A stretch of 64,000 nt of DNA from Vicia villosa. Taxonomy: Eukaryota > Streptophyta > Magnoliopsida > Fabales > Fabaceae. The stretch covers positions 124,001 to 188,000 of the forward strand of contig NW_026705238.1 in NCBI RefSeq assembly GCF_029867415.1, given 5' to 3'. This document shows, piece by piece, positions 1-10,929 of the stretch. The notes beneath the pieces are model-generated. The model was not told the origin of the DNA and made no database searches. It saw nothing but the letters and a program-made list of their open reading frames with translations. The position numbers and the translations under genes are program-made. Each line of letters begins with the position of its first letter. The stretch's first letter is position 1.

Positions 1-114
1 ATTCTAAGTCTATTTTTCCATTGTTTCTTGCTCAATCACGTTGAGGATAAATTTTATACAATAATTATCATTATAAAAATGTTGACAGTTTTCCACTCCC
101 ATTCATATTGTTAG

Positions 115-3100
115 GAATGATGCAGATTTCGTTAATGACGTTGTAGAAGATGTTTTGGAAAAATTGTATCGGAAATATCCATTTGAAGTTAATAAGGAAC
201 TTGTTGGCATTGAGAAAAAGTGTGAAAAGATGGAATCTTTACTGGAAATTGGGTCAAATGATGTTAGAACCCTTGTATTATGGGGCATGGGAGGCATAGG
301 AAAGACCACTCTAGCCAAACATTTATTTGCTAAGCAGTATGCTCAATTTGAACGTACTTGCATCATTGAAAATATAAGGGAAGAATCAACCAAGCATGGA
401 CCCACGTTTGTACGTAGCAAACTAATTTCTACATTGTTGAAGCTTCCTCTCAATGCACCTTATGTAGAAACACCAAATTTCATAAATAGACTTGCACATG
501 GAAGAAGTCTCATTGTGTTGGATGATGTGGAAACCTTTGAGCAAGCAGAAAATGTTAACATAGTTAATAATTGCTTGGGAGAGGGTAGTAGAGTCATTAT
601 CACCACTAGAAATAAGCAGATATGTAACCTACTTGACAAATATGAAATATATGAGTTTGAGAAAATGAATGCAGATGAATCACTTCAATTATTCTGTTTG
701 AAAGCTTTTGGAGAAAAATTTCCTAAGGAAGGATATGATAATCTATCAGAAGAGGCAATTCTTTATTGCAGTGGCAATCCCCTAGCTTTGAAAGTCTTAG
801 GTGCAAATTTTGGCGCAAAAAAAAGTAAAGAAGCATGGGAAAGTGAGTTGGAGAAACTCAAAAAAAATCCCAATCGGAATATCCATGATGTGTTAAAATT
901 GAGTTTTGATGGCTTAGATCGTCCTCAACAAGACATATTTCTAGACATTGCATGCATCTCCGGATTACAAGCTTGTTATGAATCTCTTGATAGTAAAGAT
1001 TACTTCAAAGCAGTATGGAATGCTTGCAAATTTTTTGCAGACAGTGGATTAGAAGTCCTTCTAGATAAAGCGCTCATATATGTTTATGACGAACGCTATA
1101 TCAATATGCATGATTTGTTAAAAGAAATGGGAAAAGAGATTGTTATGACAGAATCTGTTAAAGACCCGGGAAGAAGAAGTCGATTATGGGATCAAAATGA
1201 TGTGTATGATGTATTGAAATATAACAAGGTAAGTGAGAGATTCATTTACTTGTATATGAAAATGGATGAAATATAAATAAGATTAATATGTAAGTCAGGC
1301 CTTACTAATCATTACTCTAAATTTGTTTTGTAGGGAACTGAAGTTGTTGAAGTTATAGAATTTAATATTGATCGACTTGGGGATTTGTACTTGAGCTCTG
1401 ATTGCTTTAAAAGCATGACCAGCTTAAGACATCTTGAGATCACTATAGGTTATAACAGTAGACTGCATCTCCTTGAAGGTCTTGAATGGCTGTCTGAGAA
1501 ATTGAGGTACATTCGTTGGCAATCATTCCCACTTGAGTCTTTGCCATCAACCTTTGGTGGAAAATGGCTTGTACATCTTACAATGCAGCATAGCAAGCTT
1601 AAAAAGCTTTGGGATGGAATTCAGGTAGAATTTAATTAATGTGTTATTGTTAGCTCTATTAAATATATTCTTAATTAATTAAGTTTTTAATCCTTTTTAG
1701 TTAAGACTTATGTGCGATCATGAATTTATTTTAATGATTTCTCAACAATATGTGATTTTTTTTTCTTCTCATATAGAGGCTTGACAATTTAATGATTCTT
1801 GATCTTGATCACTCCAAAGACCTGATTGAGATTCCAGATTTATCAAGGGCCCCAAATCTTCAAGTAGTATCCCTTTGTTATTGTGTGAGTCTCTGTCAAC
1901 TCCATCCATCCATTTTTAGTGCCCCCAAGCTTAAAGAACTATGTTTACATGGTTGCAAAAAGATTCAAAGCCTGAAAAATCACATTTATTCAACATCTCT
2001 CCAAATACTTAATCTCTCTGATTCTTCATATCTTGCGGAATTTTCGGTGACATCGGAGGAAATGATGGAGTTGTCTTTATGGGGCAGTGTTGTACATGGA
2101 TTTTCTTCATTGATGTTGTGTAATAAGAAATTTACTGAACTGCACCTTACAGGATGCACACAGATCAATACATCGAGTCTTTGGCTCATCCTTGATGGCA
2201 CACCCTCTTTAAAAGAACTATATTTGAGCAAGTGCTGCTACTTAGAGTTTCTCCCTGACAACATCCAAAACAATTCTATGTTAGAAATTCTTTATTTAAA
2301 TGACTGCCGGACACTCAAGTCCCTACCAAAACTTCCAGTTAGCATGCGAAGCTTTAGAGCACAGAATTGCATTCATTTGGACACTCTCTCCATTCAACAA
2401 TCAATACATGAGAATATGTTACACAGACTCCGTTCACATGAGAAAATGTTACACAACAGATACTGTTCACGGAGCTACTGGAATGTAACAAATTGTCCTA
2501 TGGATTTATGTTTCTCTCCAGGTGGTGAAGTTCCTAGTGAGTTTTATTTTCATACAACAAAGGATTCCATAGTTATTCCTCCTATTCCAAAATATGGTTT
2601 GTATGGTTTTGTCTTTTGCATCATTCTCTCTGAAGAAGTGGCTAATCAACTCTGGGAAGTTTTGTGTATTATTTATCAACACACACAAGAAATTGACCGA
2701 TACTCGAAATGCTTTTGGGAAGGTACTTTAATTTCAGATCATGTATTGATAGGCTGCATAGGATGTTACAATTCCGACTGGGTGAAGGCGGGGATGGAAA
2801 GTGAAGGTCATCATTACAACCTTTCATTTCAATTCATATATCGTGGAAGTGAAGGTATGAGAACAGGGTGGGTCAAGAGTTGTGGAATAATCCCTGTATA
2901 TGACTTGAAACATAGTTTTGCTTTGGATGGTAGAATTAGTGGAGTTGAGATTGTTGAAATACAATCCAACGCTCAACTATCTGATCATTCTGATGATTGT
3001 CATGGACATTTGAAATTCGATATTAATGAGTCACAACCCCAAAAAATTGGAGCTGAAAATGAAGATGGCCAGCAACAGCTAATTATTCCTCCGACAGAAA

Positions 3101-3204
3101 ATATGGAGTTGAATGATAAATCTTCCTGTGCATGTTCAATCGGTATAAATTTCCCACCACTTCCTAGATATATATATTCCATATTTATATATTTTTTGAC
3201 TTAA
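115..3204 (+). CDS. TNL-type NB-LRR immune receptor, copy A (5' TIR exon lies outside the window)
   Basis: Intracellular TIR-NB-LRR receptor; the family senses pathogen effectors and triggers immune signalling. Visible exons are 115-1228, 1334-1624 and 1777-3204, all with GT/AG borders and joined in phase 0; positions 1-114 are the end of intron 1. The NB-ARC exon has the P-loop GMGGIGKTT, kinase-2 LIVLDDV, RNBS-B GSRVIITTR, GNPLALKVLG (GLPL) and an intact MHD motif at 1106-1114. The next two exons carry leucine-rich repeats, then a C-terminal jelly-roll (C-JID) region starting near PGGEVPSEFYF. No frameshift or stop is visible in any of the three exons. The same layout in copy B, where the TIR exon is present, supports a missing upstream TIR exon. 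A cryptic GT near 3143 could extend the gene into another exon, so the 3' end is less certain. Its neighbour is a decayed GH3 gene on the opposite strand, tail to tail. Confidence 0.9.
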
Positions 3205-4039
3205 TATTACTTTCCAACCACTATGGTTTAGGTTTCATTCTCATTTAGATAATTTAATCTTTCAAATAAATAAGTTGATTCTTTGAGAATACTTGTGAAA
3301 AAATTGAGAAAATTATGCCAGATAACATTGTTTTGGAATAATGCATTGAACAGGTATTTTGTTGAAGTACATACTAGAAGAATCAAAACGTCTATTTCTC
3401 AAGCAAAGATAAGAGAGCATCAAAACATTCATTCATAAGTATGTAATAGTTTTTTGTTTCTCTTGTGATAAATTTATATTTTCCTATAAATCTGTTAGTT
3501 GTATTTTTCCCTTAATCTTGAAACCCAAATGCAATTGCTCGATTTTGATTATTTATACTTAAAAGACCCGTAAAAGGGCAAAGAGTTTAAAAGTTTTTGA
3601 AATAAATAAGTGGATTCTTTGAAATACTTGTGATATATTCCAGAAAAGTATACCAGATAAATTGCAATAACATTTTGCTGAAACAATACATTGTTCAGGT
3701 CTTTTGCTGAAGCACATGCTAGAAGAGTCAAATCGTTTGTTTCTCTTGTTTCTCAACCAAAGATAAAAGACAGCATCAAACCTTTCATTCATTAATTCAG
3801 AAGTATATCATGAAATAGTAGAATGTTATTTGGTAGCATCAAACCTTTCGATAAGCTGTTAGGATACTATTATGCATTATATAATGTTGCAAGTTGTATG
3901 TTACATGTATATACTACAGAACTGTCTAGGTACCAGTGTACAACACTTTTCTATTCTACTGTTGAATCTCATAATTGCTTTAGAAAGATAAACATGATCA
4001 AATACTTGGTAAAGTTAGTAGAGGATCATAATGTTTATC
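3205..4039. repeat. TNL A 3' flank with degenerate internal duplication
   Basis: There is no gene here. A block of about 190 bp at roughly 3260-3440 recurs in diverged form at roughly 3590-3800 (shared words include AAATAAATAAGTTGATTCTT and AGAAGAGTCAAA-like stretches). The same arrangement follows TNL B at about 19215-19420 and 19580-19790, and one copy occurs inverted near 55310-55500. The duplication is therefore older than the module duplication. Confidence 0.7.
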
Positions 4040-5574
4040 ACCAACATTCATCGGTAGCTGGTCAACTGTCTTAAACCACCCTTGCCAGCTTGCCGGTGAA
4101 TGCAAAGTCGCCATAGAAAACGTCGGCAACACCTTGGCCTTCGGTGCCTGGAAGCCATGCAGCTACAAGTGCATCAATTTTTTATAGATATGGCTGAATC
4201 ACAACCGGGCGCCCAGTGACAAGAACAACTACACATTGAATGTAGCCACATACATTGGTGATGGTGCTTGGACCTGGCTCAGCTATGGTTAGATTCAAAC
4301 TGTCACCAAATGTTTCAGCATAAGGTGGTTCTCCCACAATGACTATAGCATAGGAAAATTTGTTTGACTTGATAAAATTAGAATCAGGATTTTCATTGTA
4401 GACAACTTTGGTTGCAGGATCAACTGTTTGTTTTATTGCATCAAGGATGGTTGTAGTACAAAGGAAGCTACGATAGAGACTGAAATGAAATGTTCGGTCT
4501 TACCCGAAGTAAGATCATTACCACTAAGCCCATTCCAAGTAATTGTCCATCCACCACATTGATATCCCAAATTATCAGCATGACTTCCTGCAACCAATAT
4601 TTTTGAAGCTTTCTTGGGAAGGGGAAGCAGTGGCTTATGAGCAGATTTACCATTCTTTAACAATACTAGGGATTTCCGAACAGCCTCTCTTGCTAACTCC
4701 CTATGTTCCTGTTTAAGACACGATATGCAATCAACAAAACAAACACTTTTAATTTGAAAGAAATACATGAAGTATCCGGCACATGGATTTTCAAATGATA
4801 TTGATAAGAAAATGTACCTTGCTACCCAATTGGAATGGGCAACAAGGCCCATGGTAAATTTCACTCTTACGATTCTTGCGACAGCATCATTAATCCTGCT
4901 CACTGGGATAATATTGTTCTTTACTTGATAGGTCAGGTCATCAATGAACTCAGTAAAGTTAAAGGGAACCATAATCTGCAAACAATGTGGATTTTAATAG
5001 AAAGTAATTTCAAAATATTAAACTCTTAGACTATAGAAACATTTCTTGAAGTGAAAAAAATGTTACCATATCAATTCCAGCACTAACACCTGCTTGAACA
5101 GAGTATGAATAGTTAGCATGAGGAGGAGATGTAATTCGGTCAATACCCTGAAAATCTGATATGACAAAACCCTGAAATATGGAAGAAAAGTTACATGATA
5201 TTTTTCTTAAAGATGAGTCCAATTTTTTTACATTAGGAAATGACATCGATAAATTTTATTACCCTGAACCGCAGTTTGTTCTTAAGGAAACCAGTGACAA
5301 GATCCCGGTTAGCATGCATCTTTTTCCCGTTCAAGCTACTGTAAGAGATCATAAGGGTTGAAACACCTTTGATAACAGAATCAAAATACGCCAGCATGTG
5401 AATTTCAAGCAAGAGATCATAACTGTTGAAACACCTTTGATAACAGAATCAAAATACGCCAGCATGTGAATTTCAAGCAATCCCTTGAAGCTTATTATAG
5501 TATTGTTCTCATTGATACCCTTGTTTGTGCCACCATCTCCCACATAGTGCTTGGCACAGGCAGCAACATTGTTC
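4040..5574 (-). pseudogene. Decayed GH3 beta-glucosidase, copy A (exons 5-9 only)
   Basis: This is a reverse-strand relic of the intact GH3 gene at 51028-54648. Alignment by eye places exon 5 at 5263-5574, exon 6 at 5067-5171, exon 7 at 4818-4975, exon 8 at 4504-4708 and exon 9 at about 4040-4452. Exons 1-4 (signal peptide and N-terminal half of the barrel) are missing. Lesions: a 68-bp tandem duplication in exon 5, a net 25-bp loss in exon 7, a lost acceptor AG before exon 9, a 2-bp deletion early in the GKLARTWF region of exon 9, and an internal deletion close to the stop codon. The catalytic segment in exon 6 reads SDFQG, where the intact gene has SDWQG. It cannot encode a working enzyme. 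Confidence 0.92.
5345..5480. repeat. 68-bp tandem duplication inside GH3 pseudogene A exon 5
   Basis: The unit 5345-5412 is repeated almost exactly at 5413-5480; each begins GAGATCATAA. Neither copy B nor the intact gene has it. It lengthens exon 5 from 244 to 312 bp and shifts the frame. Confidence 0.93.
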
Positions 5575-5632
5575 CTGGGCCCAAGTATTTCAAATGAAGG
5601 GGAATTTATATTTTAATATCAAAATTGGAAAA

Positions 5633-5735
5633 TATTAGAGGAATCATACTTTTAAAGAAATATTTTGAGGAACTAAAAATAAATGTTGAGATATTTAGGA
5701 GAATTGCACATATATTTAACCTTATACTATAATTT
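5633..5735 (-). repeat. Half of a MITE at the GH3 truncation point (copy A)
   Basis: The stretch TTAGAGGAAT ... TTTAACCTTA resembles the 3' half of the inverted-repeat element at 30284-30613 (shared words GAGGAACTAAAAA and GAGATATTTAG). It sits where similarity to intron 4 of the intact GH3 gene ends. The matching copy in module B is near 21695-21790. Confidence 0.6.
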
Positions 5736-6971
5736 TATAGTTAATATCTTTGTACACAGCAAAACCTTTTAAAAACTAATTTATAAGAGAAATTTATTTT
5801 AAATCTTGGTATCCAATTTTACGACCTACTAATTCTAGAGAATCAATCACATGTTTATGGGGCTGTTTGTTTCAGCTTTACAAAAAATAGATTTTTTCTT
5901 TATATTTTTGAAAATAGATTTTCCAAAACTGTTTTTCAAAATATTACAAGTTTTTTTATATTAGTTTTTTCTAAAATGAAACACTTATTTTGACATCCTA
6001 TAACATAAACACATTATTGAAGACCAAAATTTTGTCAAAATCGCAATTTTTTCAAAAAGTTGTATTTCAAAAATGATTTTTATAAAAATCTATTTGAAAT
6101 AACTTCAAAATTAAGTCATTTTTTGAAATTTTGATATTCAAATTTTTTTTTCATAAAAAGATGAGATACCTAAAATCACATTTTAAGAATAACTATCAGA
6201 ATCTAAGAATAGGCCAACTAGTGGAAGTTTATTTTAAGCAAACCTTAATCCTGCCCGGGTTAAAGCTTTTTCTTTTTCTTCTCTGATTTGGGTTGCACAA
6301 GAATAAAGATGCCGCCGTTAGGAGAACAAGCTATTAAAAACAGCGATTTGGAAGATATGGTGGAGAATGAATTGAATGTGAATTTGATTCCTAACCAAAA
6401 CATACCATCTATTAAATCAGAGACTGGACCATTCTAGGTATGTTAGCCTTACGGTGCCATAATAATATTCTCAACAACTTCGATTTCTTATCCACAAATT
6501 GAAAGCCAACGAGGCTTTGAGAATGCAACTTCATAAATATTGTCTTGGGCACTATCTTGGCTAAACAAAACATTGGTGTTTGCAAACATGAATGATATTG
6601 AAAAAGAATGAAACTGCTGGACAACTTCTGAGAGGTAGGGAAATGATGTCTCTCTGATGCTTGACATGACATTTGGATTGTATCTGCTTCATAAAAATAA
6701 AAGAGATTATGAAAAAAATTTCATTAAAACTTTTTAATACAATATGGAGTATTAAGAAAATCTTTTAGGTTTGTTGATTTAAAATTTATTTTTAAACCCT
6801 GATTTCGTTGCAATCTTAACGAGGGTGTTTTAAAGATTTTTGAAAACTAAGAAAAAAGTTCTAAGTTTAAGTTTAGATATTTATAAAAAAAAAAAAAAAG
6901 GATTCAAGATTTTTGTTACATTATATAATTTAGAACTTTTAATTTTAGAAGAAAATTTTGTGTGGAATTGG
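5736..6971. other. Unassigned duplicated sequence shared by modules A and B
   Basis: No recognisable gene. The stretch is near-identical to about 21794-23159. It contains an AT-rich part with a GGGGCTGTTTGTTTCAGC word typical of small DNA transposons, a 42-codon open stretch on the plus strand from 6309 (MPPLGEQAIKNSDLEDM...) and an 86-codon minus-strand open stretch (6412-6672). Neither resembles a family I know. The minus-strand stretch is partly kept in copy B (22653-22868). Module B holds about 135 extra bp (22256-22390) that A lacks. Confidence 0.5.
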
Positions 6972-7244
6972 GTTAGGAGTAGGGGTGGAAATAGGCTAGG
7001 CTAGGCTAGGCTTTAGGAGGCCTGAGTCTGGCCTACGATAAACTTAAAAGGTCTAAGTCTGTCCTAAGGCCTATCATAGGCTCCGTTTTTTGACCTGTTC
7101 TGGCCTTTTTAAAAGTCTGGCCTGGCCTGAAAGCCTATTTAAAAAGCCTGTATCCCATTAAAGTTTTTAATTAATCTATATAACTTAAGAAGTCTTGTAG
7201 GTCGGCCTATATATACTTATATAAGTGAACCTATTTAGCATTTG

Positions 7245-7315
<71 letters not shown>

Positions 7316-7581
7316 CTAATAGCTTTTTTTTTTCTAATATATATGCATACATGAACCAACTTATTTAACATATCTCTAATATATATAAAAATATAGGTCG
7401 GCCTATAAGGCTTCATAGGCCTTTTTAATAGCCTAAGCCTGGCCTATTTAATAAAATAGGCTTTTAAAAAAGCCTAAGCCTGGACTGTTTATTAAATAGG
7501 CCTGACCTAGCCTAGGCCTATGTAGGCTGGACCGTAGGCCCCTGTAGGCCGGCCTGGCCTATTCCCACCCCTAGTTAGGAG
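6972..7581. mobile_element. hAT-like non-autonomous element 1 with 8-bp target duplication
   Basis: The element runs 6980-7573 and is flanked by GTTAGGAG at 6972-6979 and 7574-7581. Terminal inverted repeats are TAGGGGTGGAAATAGGC on the left and the complement of TAGGGGTGGGAATAGGC on the right (one mismatch). Both arms are filled with variants of AGGCCTGGCC/TAGGCC. The inside holds an (AT)n tract and no coding sequence. An 8-bp duplication and TAGGG ends fit the hAT superfamily. The paralogous position in module B (23160-23167) has a single GTTAGGAG and no element. Confidence 0.9.
7245..7309. repeat. (AT)n microsatellite inside hAT-like element 1
   Basis: An uninterrupted TA dinucleotide run of about 65 bp. 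It accounts for the isoleucine-tyrosine open frame on the minus strand here, which is not a gene. Confidence 0.95.
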
Positions 7582-7593
7582 GGATAAAATTTA

Positions 7594-9905
7594 GAAAATT
7601 TCTTTAGCCACCTCCTTATGGGGGTCACCCCCAGCGAAAATCCGAAAATAGCCCTGCTTCGGAAATGAACTTCCGAAGCGCTTTTTTTTTAAAAAAATTT
7701 CCATAATTCGGAAGTGCATCTCCGAAAACACCTCATGGGGGTGTCTTCGGAGAGGAACTTCCGAAAACACCTCATAGATGAATTCGGAAGTTCATTTCCG
7801 AATTATGCAGAAACTGTGTTTTTTTTTATGTTTTTTCTTAAACAGTCTCGCATTTTAATTAAACGCAAACGCCAAATAAAATAAGCGACATATAAACAGA
7901 AAATACCAATACGATAAATAAAATGCAAATAATATATACAAGCCGAACCAAATAGTAATAGTGTGCGCAATATACAATCCGAAAACAAAAAATAAATAAA
8001 CCCGACCACCCGACCACTACTGGGTGTGCCTAACCCTCTCACCCTGAGCCCTCCTCTGCCGCCTGTGCCCCGCCGCACGGCCCGCATCAGTGACGATCGC
8101 CTCTATCACGGCGACTGCATCTGGACCGCCTGAAGAACGACACCCCGATCCAAGGCGTCCCGCCCAAGCATCTCTATCCGCTGGCAGATCGGCAGGAGAT
8201 CAATGGCGTGGTCATCCTCGGCCTGCTGGTTCTCCAGGATCTCCTCATGTGCTGGCCTAGGAGCGCCGGGAACGTCGGGTCTCAGTAGAGGATGGGACAC
8301 CCGGTAGAACCATGTGACGTACCCCTCCTCAGTGTGTCAGTCCTGTGTGACCCGAGTGAGACGGTACTCCTGCGGTACCACATGATGCTGCCAGTCCTCC
8401 CATATGGCAGTGAGCTGCACTCGGGTCATTGTGTCGGGAGCTGCCTCAAAGGGTGACCTGGGTATCCGCTGCACGAATCCGAACTGACGCATGCACCGCT
8501 CAGGGAGATACCGGACCATGATGCCGGTCCCGCATGCCAACCAGCCTGAATATAGAGCAATGCCGTCAAAGGGGACAATCTGAGCGTAGTCGACGAACGG
8601 CCTCCAGGTGACGTCGTCGTGCATCGTGCGGTCCAAGTACAGACGGTATGGTCCCACCGCATCGTTCCCCCTCTGGAGAGCGTATCTGGCGGCCCTGGGC
8701 ATGTCGTCCACGTACGCAGGATCGATGTGAAAGCCGTGGATGCGGGAGAAGTAGGAGATGATCCAGCTCTGAAACAGAAACACGATAATTTATTAAAAAT
8801 AAATACGAAACATAAATAAATAAATAAATACGATAATGTATTAAAATAAAACGTACCGTAAGCAGTGTGCAGGATCCGACCAACTGTCTCGTCCTCCAGT
8901 TGGAGGCCTCATTCAGCTTCTGGTAGAGATATGCCAGAGTAGCTGCCCCCCAGTTCCACTGGTGAACGGTATCCAGGTCCATGAAGTAGCGGAGGTAGGT
9001 CACGTCAACGTACCTGGCACTCTTATCCACAAAGCATGCAGCGCCTACCACATGCATGTACCAGCACCGGAGAGCGCAGCCGCGGTGATACTCTGTGAAC
9101 AGCTTGTTACCCACACCATCAGCCTCGGCAGCCGCGTCCAGGTGGTGCTCAAAATAAGTGCTCAGTGTGGTGAACCGGACATGAGGCCCAGAAGTTGTGA
9201 CGCACTCATAGTGAGCAACCTGGTGCTCCATGCCCAAGTAGAGCATCATCCACTCAATGGCCTCCACCCTCTGGATCTTGGAGTGGGTCAACAGCGGCCC
9301 CCTAATCGGCAGGTGGAGAAGACACTGCATGTCGTGCAAGGTGATTGTCATCTCCCCAACCGGCAAGTGGAAAGAGGACGTCTCCTTGTGCCAGCGCTCC
9401 ACAAATGCCCCCTGCATGTCGGTGCTGATCGTGGTGTACCCCGTCATGCAGAGCCCGCTGAGCCCTGAACCTCGCACATGGTCGTTAAACCACTCAGCTG
9501 CTGGTTTAAACAGACCGAAAATCTTGCGGGCGTGGTTGACCATTTTCAGCGGCTCTCTCTCCTGTTACAAAAAAAAACAAATAAGCGACATATATTAAAT
9601 AAGCGGACATATATTAAATAAGCGACAAATAAACGGTTAGATTATAAAAAATGGTGACAAATAAACGGTTAAATTAAAAAAAATACCTCTCCCTCCCAGA
9701 TCCGCCGAGCGACGTGATCGTGGTAGTGAATCAGCACGGAAGTGTCAAAGGGCCCTCCCGGATAGCCACCCTCCTGCTCATCCTCCTCCCCGGCTGGAGG
9801 GTCAACATCCGGTACACCCTCCGGCTCGTGGTATGGCACTGGCACCTCCTCCTCCTCCTCCTCTCGCTGGCGGGAAGAAGATACCCGAGCCAGCCGACTC
9901 CTAAG
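7594..9905 (-). mobile_element. PMD-carrying DNA transposon, fragment I (3' end and most of the gene)
   Basis: One terminus of a DNA transposon begins at 7594 with GAAAATTTCTTTAGCCACC. The opposite terminus of a related copy ends at 45742 with the matching inverted sequence. Inside the terminus (about 7655-7805) lie four palindromes of the type TTCGGAAGTTCATTTCCGAA. The only gene is a plant-mobile-domain gene on the minus strand. Module B continues without interruption at the paralogous point (after 23179), which fixes this boundary. The preceding TAAAATTTA (7585-7593) could be one copy of a 9-bp target duplication as in MULEs, but its partner is not visible. The fragment stops at 9905, where copia sequence begins. 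Confidence 0.75.
8040..9905 (-). pseudogene. Plant mobile domain (PMD/MAIN-like) protein, transposon-borne, damaged
   Basis: Minus-strand exons are about 9676-9905 (5' truncated), about 8868-9552 and about 8040-8783. The central exon encodes the PMD core: HARKIFGLFKPAAEWFNDHV, then HDMQCLLHLPIRGPLL and YLRYFMDLD..WNWGAATLAYLYQKL. The following exon continues with RPFVDYAQIVPFDGIALYSGW and YLPERCMRQFG. PMD (MAIN, MAIL and PP7-long-form-like) proteins occur both as host factors and as genes carried by plant transposons; this copy belongs to the second group because it lies inside terminal repeats. An in-frame TGA at 8337-8339 and a frameshift near 8120 break the C-terminal part, and the N-terminus is cut off at 9905. 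The molecular role of PMD within transposons is not established. Confidence 0.8.
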
Positions 9906-10925
9906 GTGATTAAAAAAATACTTAGATCTCTTCCAAAAAGGTTTGAGAAGAAACTAGCCTACATTACAAACTCATATCAGTTTAGTACAATGACTGTGGA
10001 TAATCTTATAACTTTGCTACGATTTGTTGAGATTGATGGAAGAAATGGTCAGAAGAAAAGTATGGTCTATGTCTCGAACACGAAAATTCAAAGATCAGAG
10101 AAGATGTGAGCCTCGAAAGTTCATCCGACGATTTGACCCTATTGAGAAAGCAGTTCAACAAAATATCAAGCAAGCACGTATGGAAACATGAAAGGTATGA
10201 ACAATCTAAACGAATCATATGCCTTAAGAAGCATGGGAGAGGCTCATCCGTGTCATGGTCAAAGGAAGAGTTAAAAAGAGAAGACAAAGAGAAATCATTC
10301 ATACAAGAAAACATCATGACTAGAGCATGTGAGTCTGATGAGGAGAATGACAAGTCTGATACTGATTCATATGTTGGAAAACTCATTATAAGTGAACTCG
10401 CAGTCGGACTCTCAGAGACGTGTTTAGAAAATGAAAAACTACGCAAGAGAGTAACAGAGCACATAACTACTGCTGCCCTACTGCAGAATGAGAAAGAGAA
10501 GCTCCTATCAATCATTGATGGTCTTAAAGAAGAAATTGTTTTGTTGAACTCAAAACTTCACAACATGACTCAACTGATGAGAAGGTCAAGTACTGGTTCC
10601 ACTGTGACAGATGAGACTCTTCAGAGTGAATAAATCACTAAGAAAACCAGAAATCTTGACTCTAGAAGCCCAGTTGTGATGGACAAATACTCAGAAATTA
10701 AGGAGGTTCCTCGAAGGCACAAGCAGAAGATGACAAGACTTGTGTCCCAACATCTGAAGATATCACAGAAAAGGTACGATAGCCCTCAACATAAATCCTT
10801 GAAATCCGATCACTGTGAAAAGTATGGTCATTCAAAGTCTTCCTGCCATAAATTGATTATATATCCCAAACATATGTTGTCTCATCAAGGGAAACATACT
10901 AATACTAATCTGAAGACAAAGAAAG
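9906..10925 (+). pseudogene. SIRE-type Ty1/copia gag fragment
   Basis: The fragment starts inside gag with KILRSLPKRFEKK...ITNSY, the end of a copia gag domain. It then carries a long acidic coiled-coil stretch in another frame (10106-10633, with LRKRVTEH and LKEEIVLLNSKLHNMTQ) and a zinc-knuckle-like CEKYGHSKSSCHKL (from 10676). The coiled-coil spacer between gag and the knuckle is typical of the SIRE/Maximus lineage. The three parts lie in different frames, and no protease, integrase or RT follows. It is a dead internal fragment lodged between the PMD and MULE remnants. Confidence 0.7.
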
Positions 10926-10929
10926 TTCC

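Noticed and set aside
8962..9598. Plus-strand open frames of 113 and 168 codons
   Set aside because: They are antisense shadows of the GC-richer PMD exon on the minus strand, which shows the family motifs.
10006..10515. 169-codon serine-rich minus-strand frame
   Set aside because: It is antisense to the SIRE-type gag coiled-coil region.
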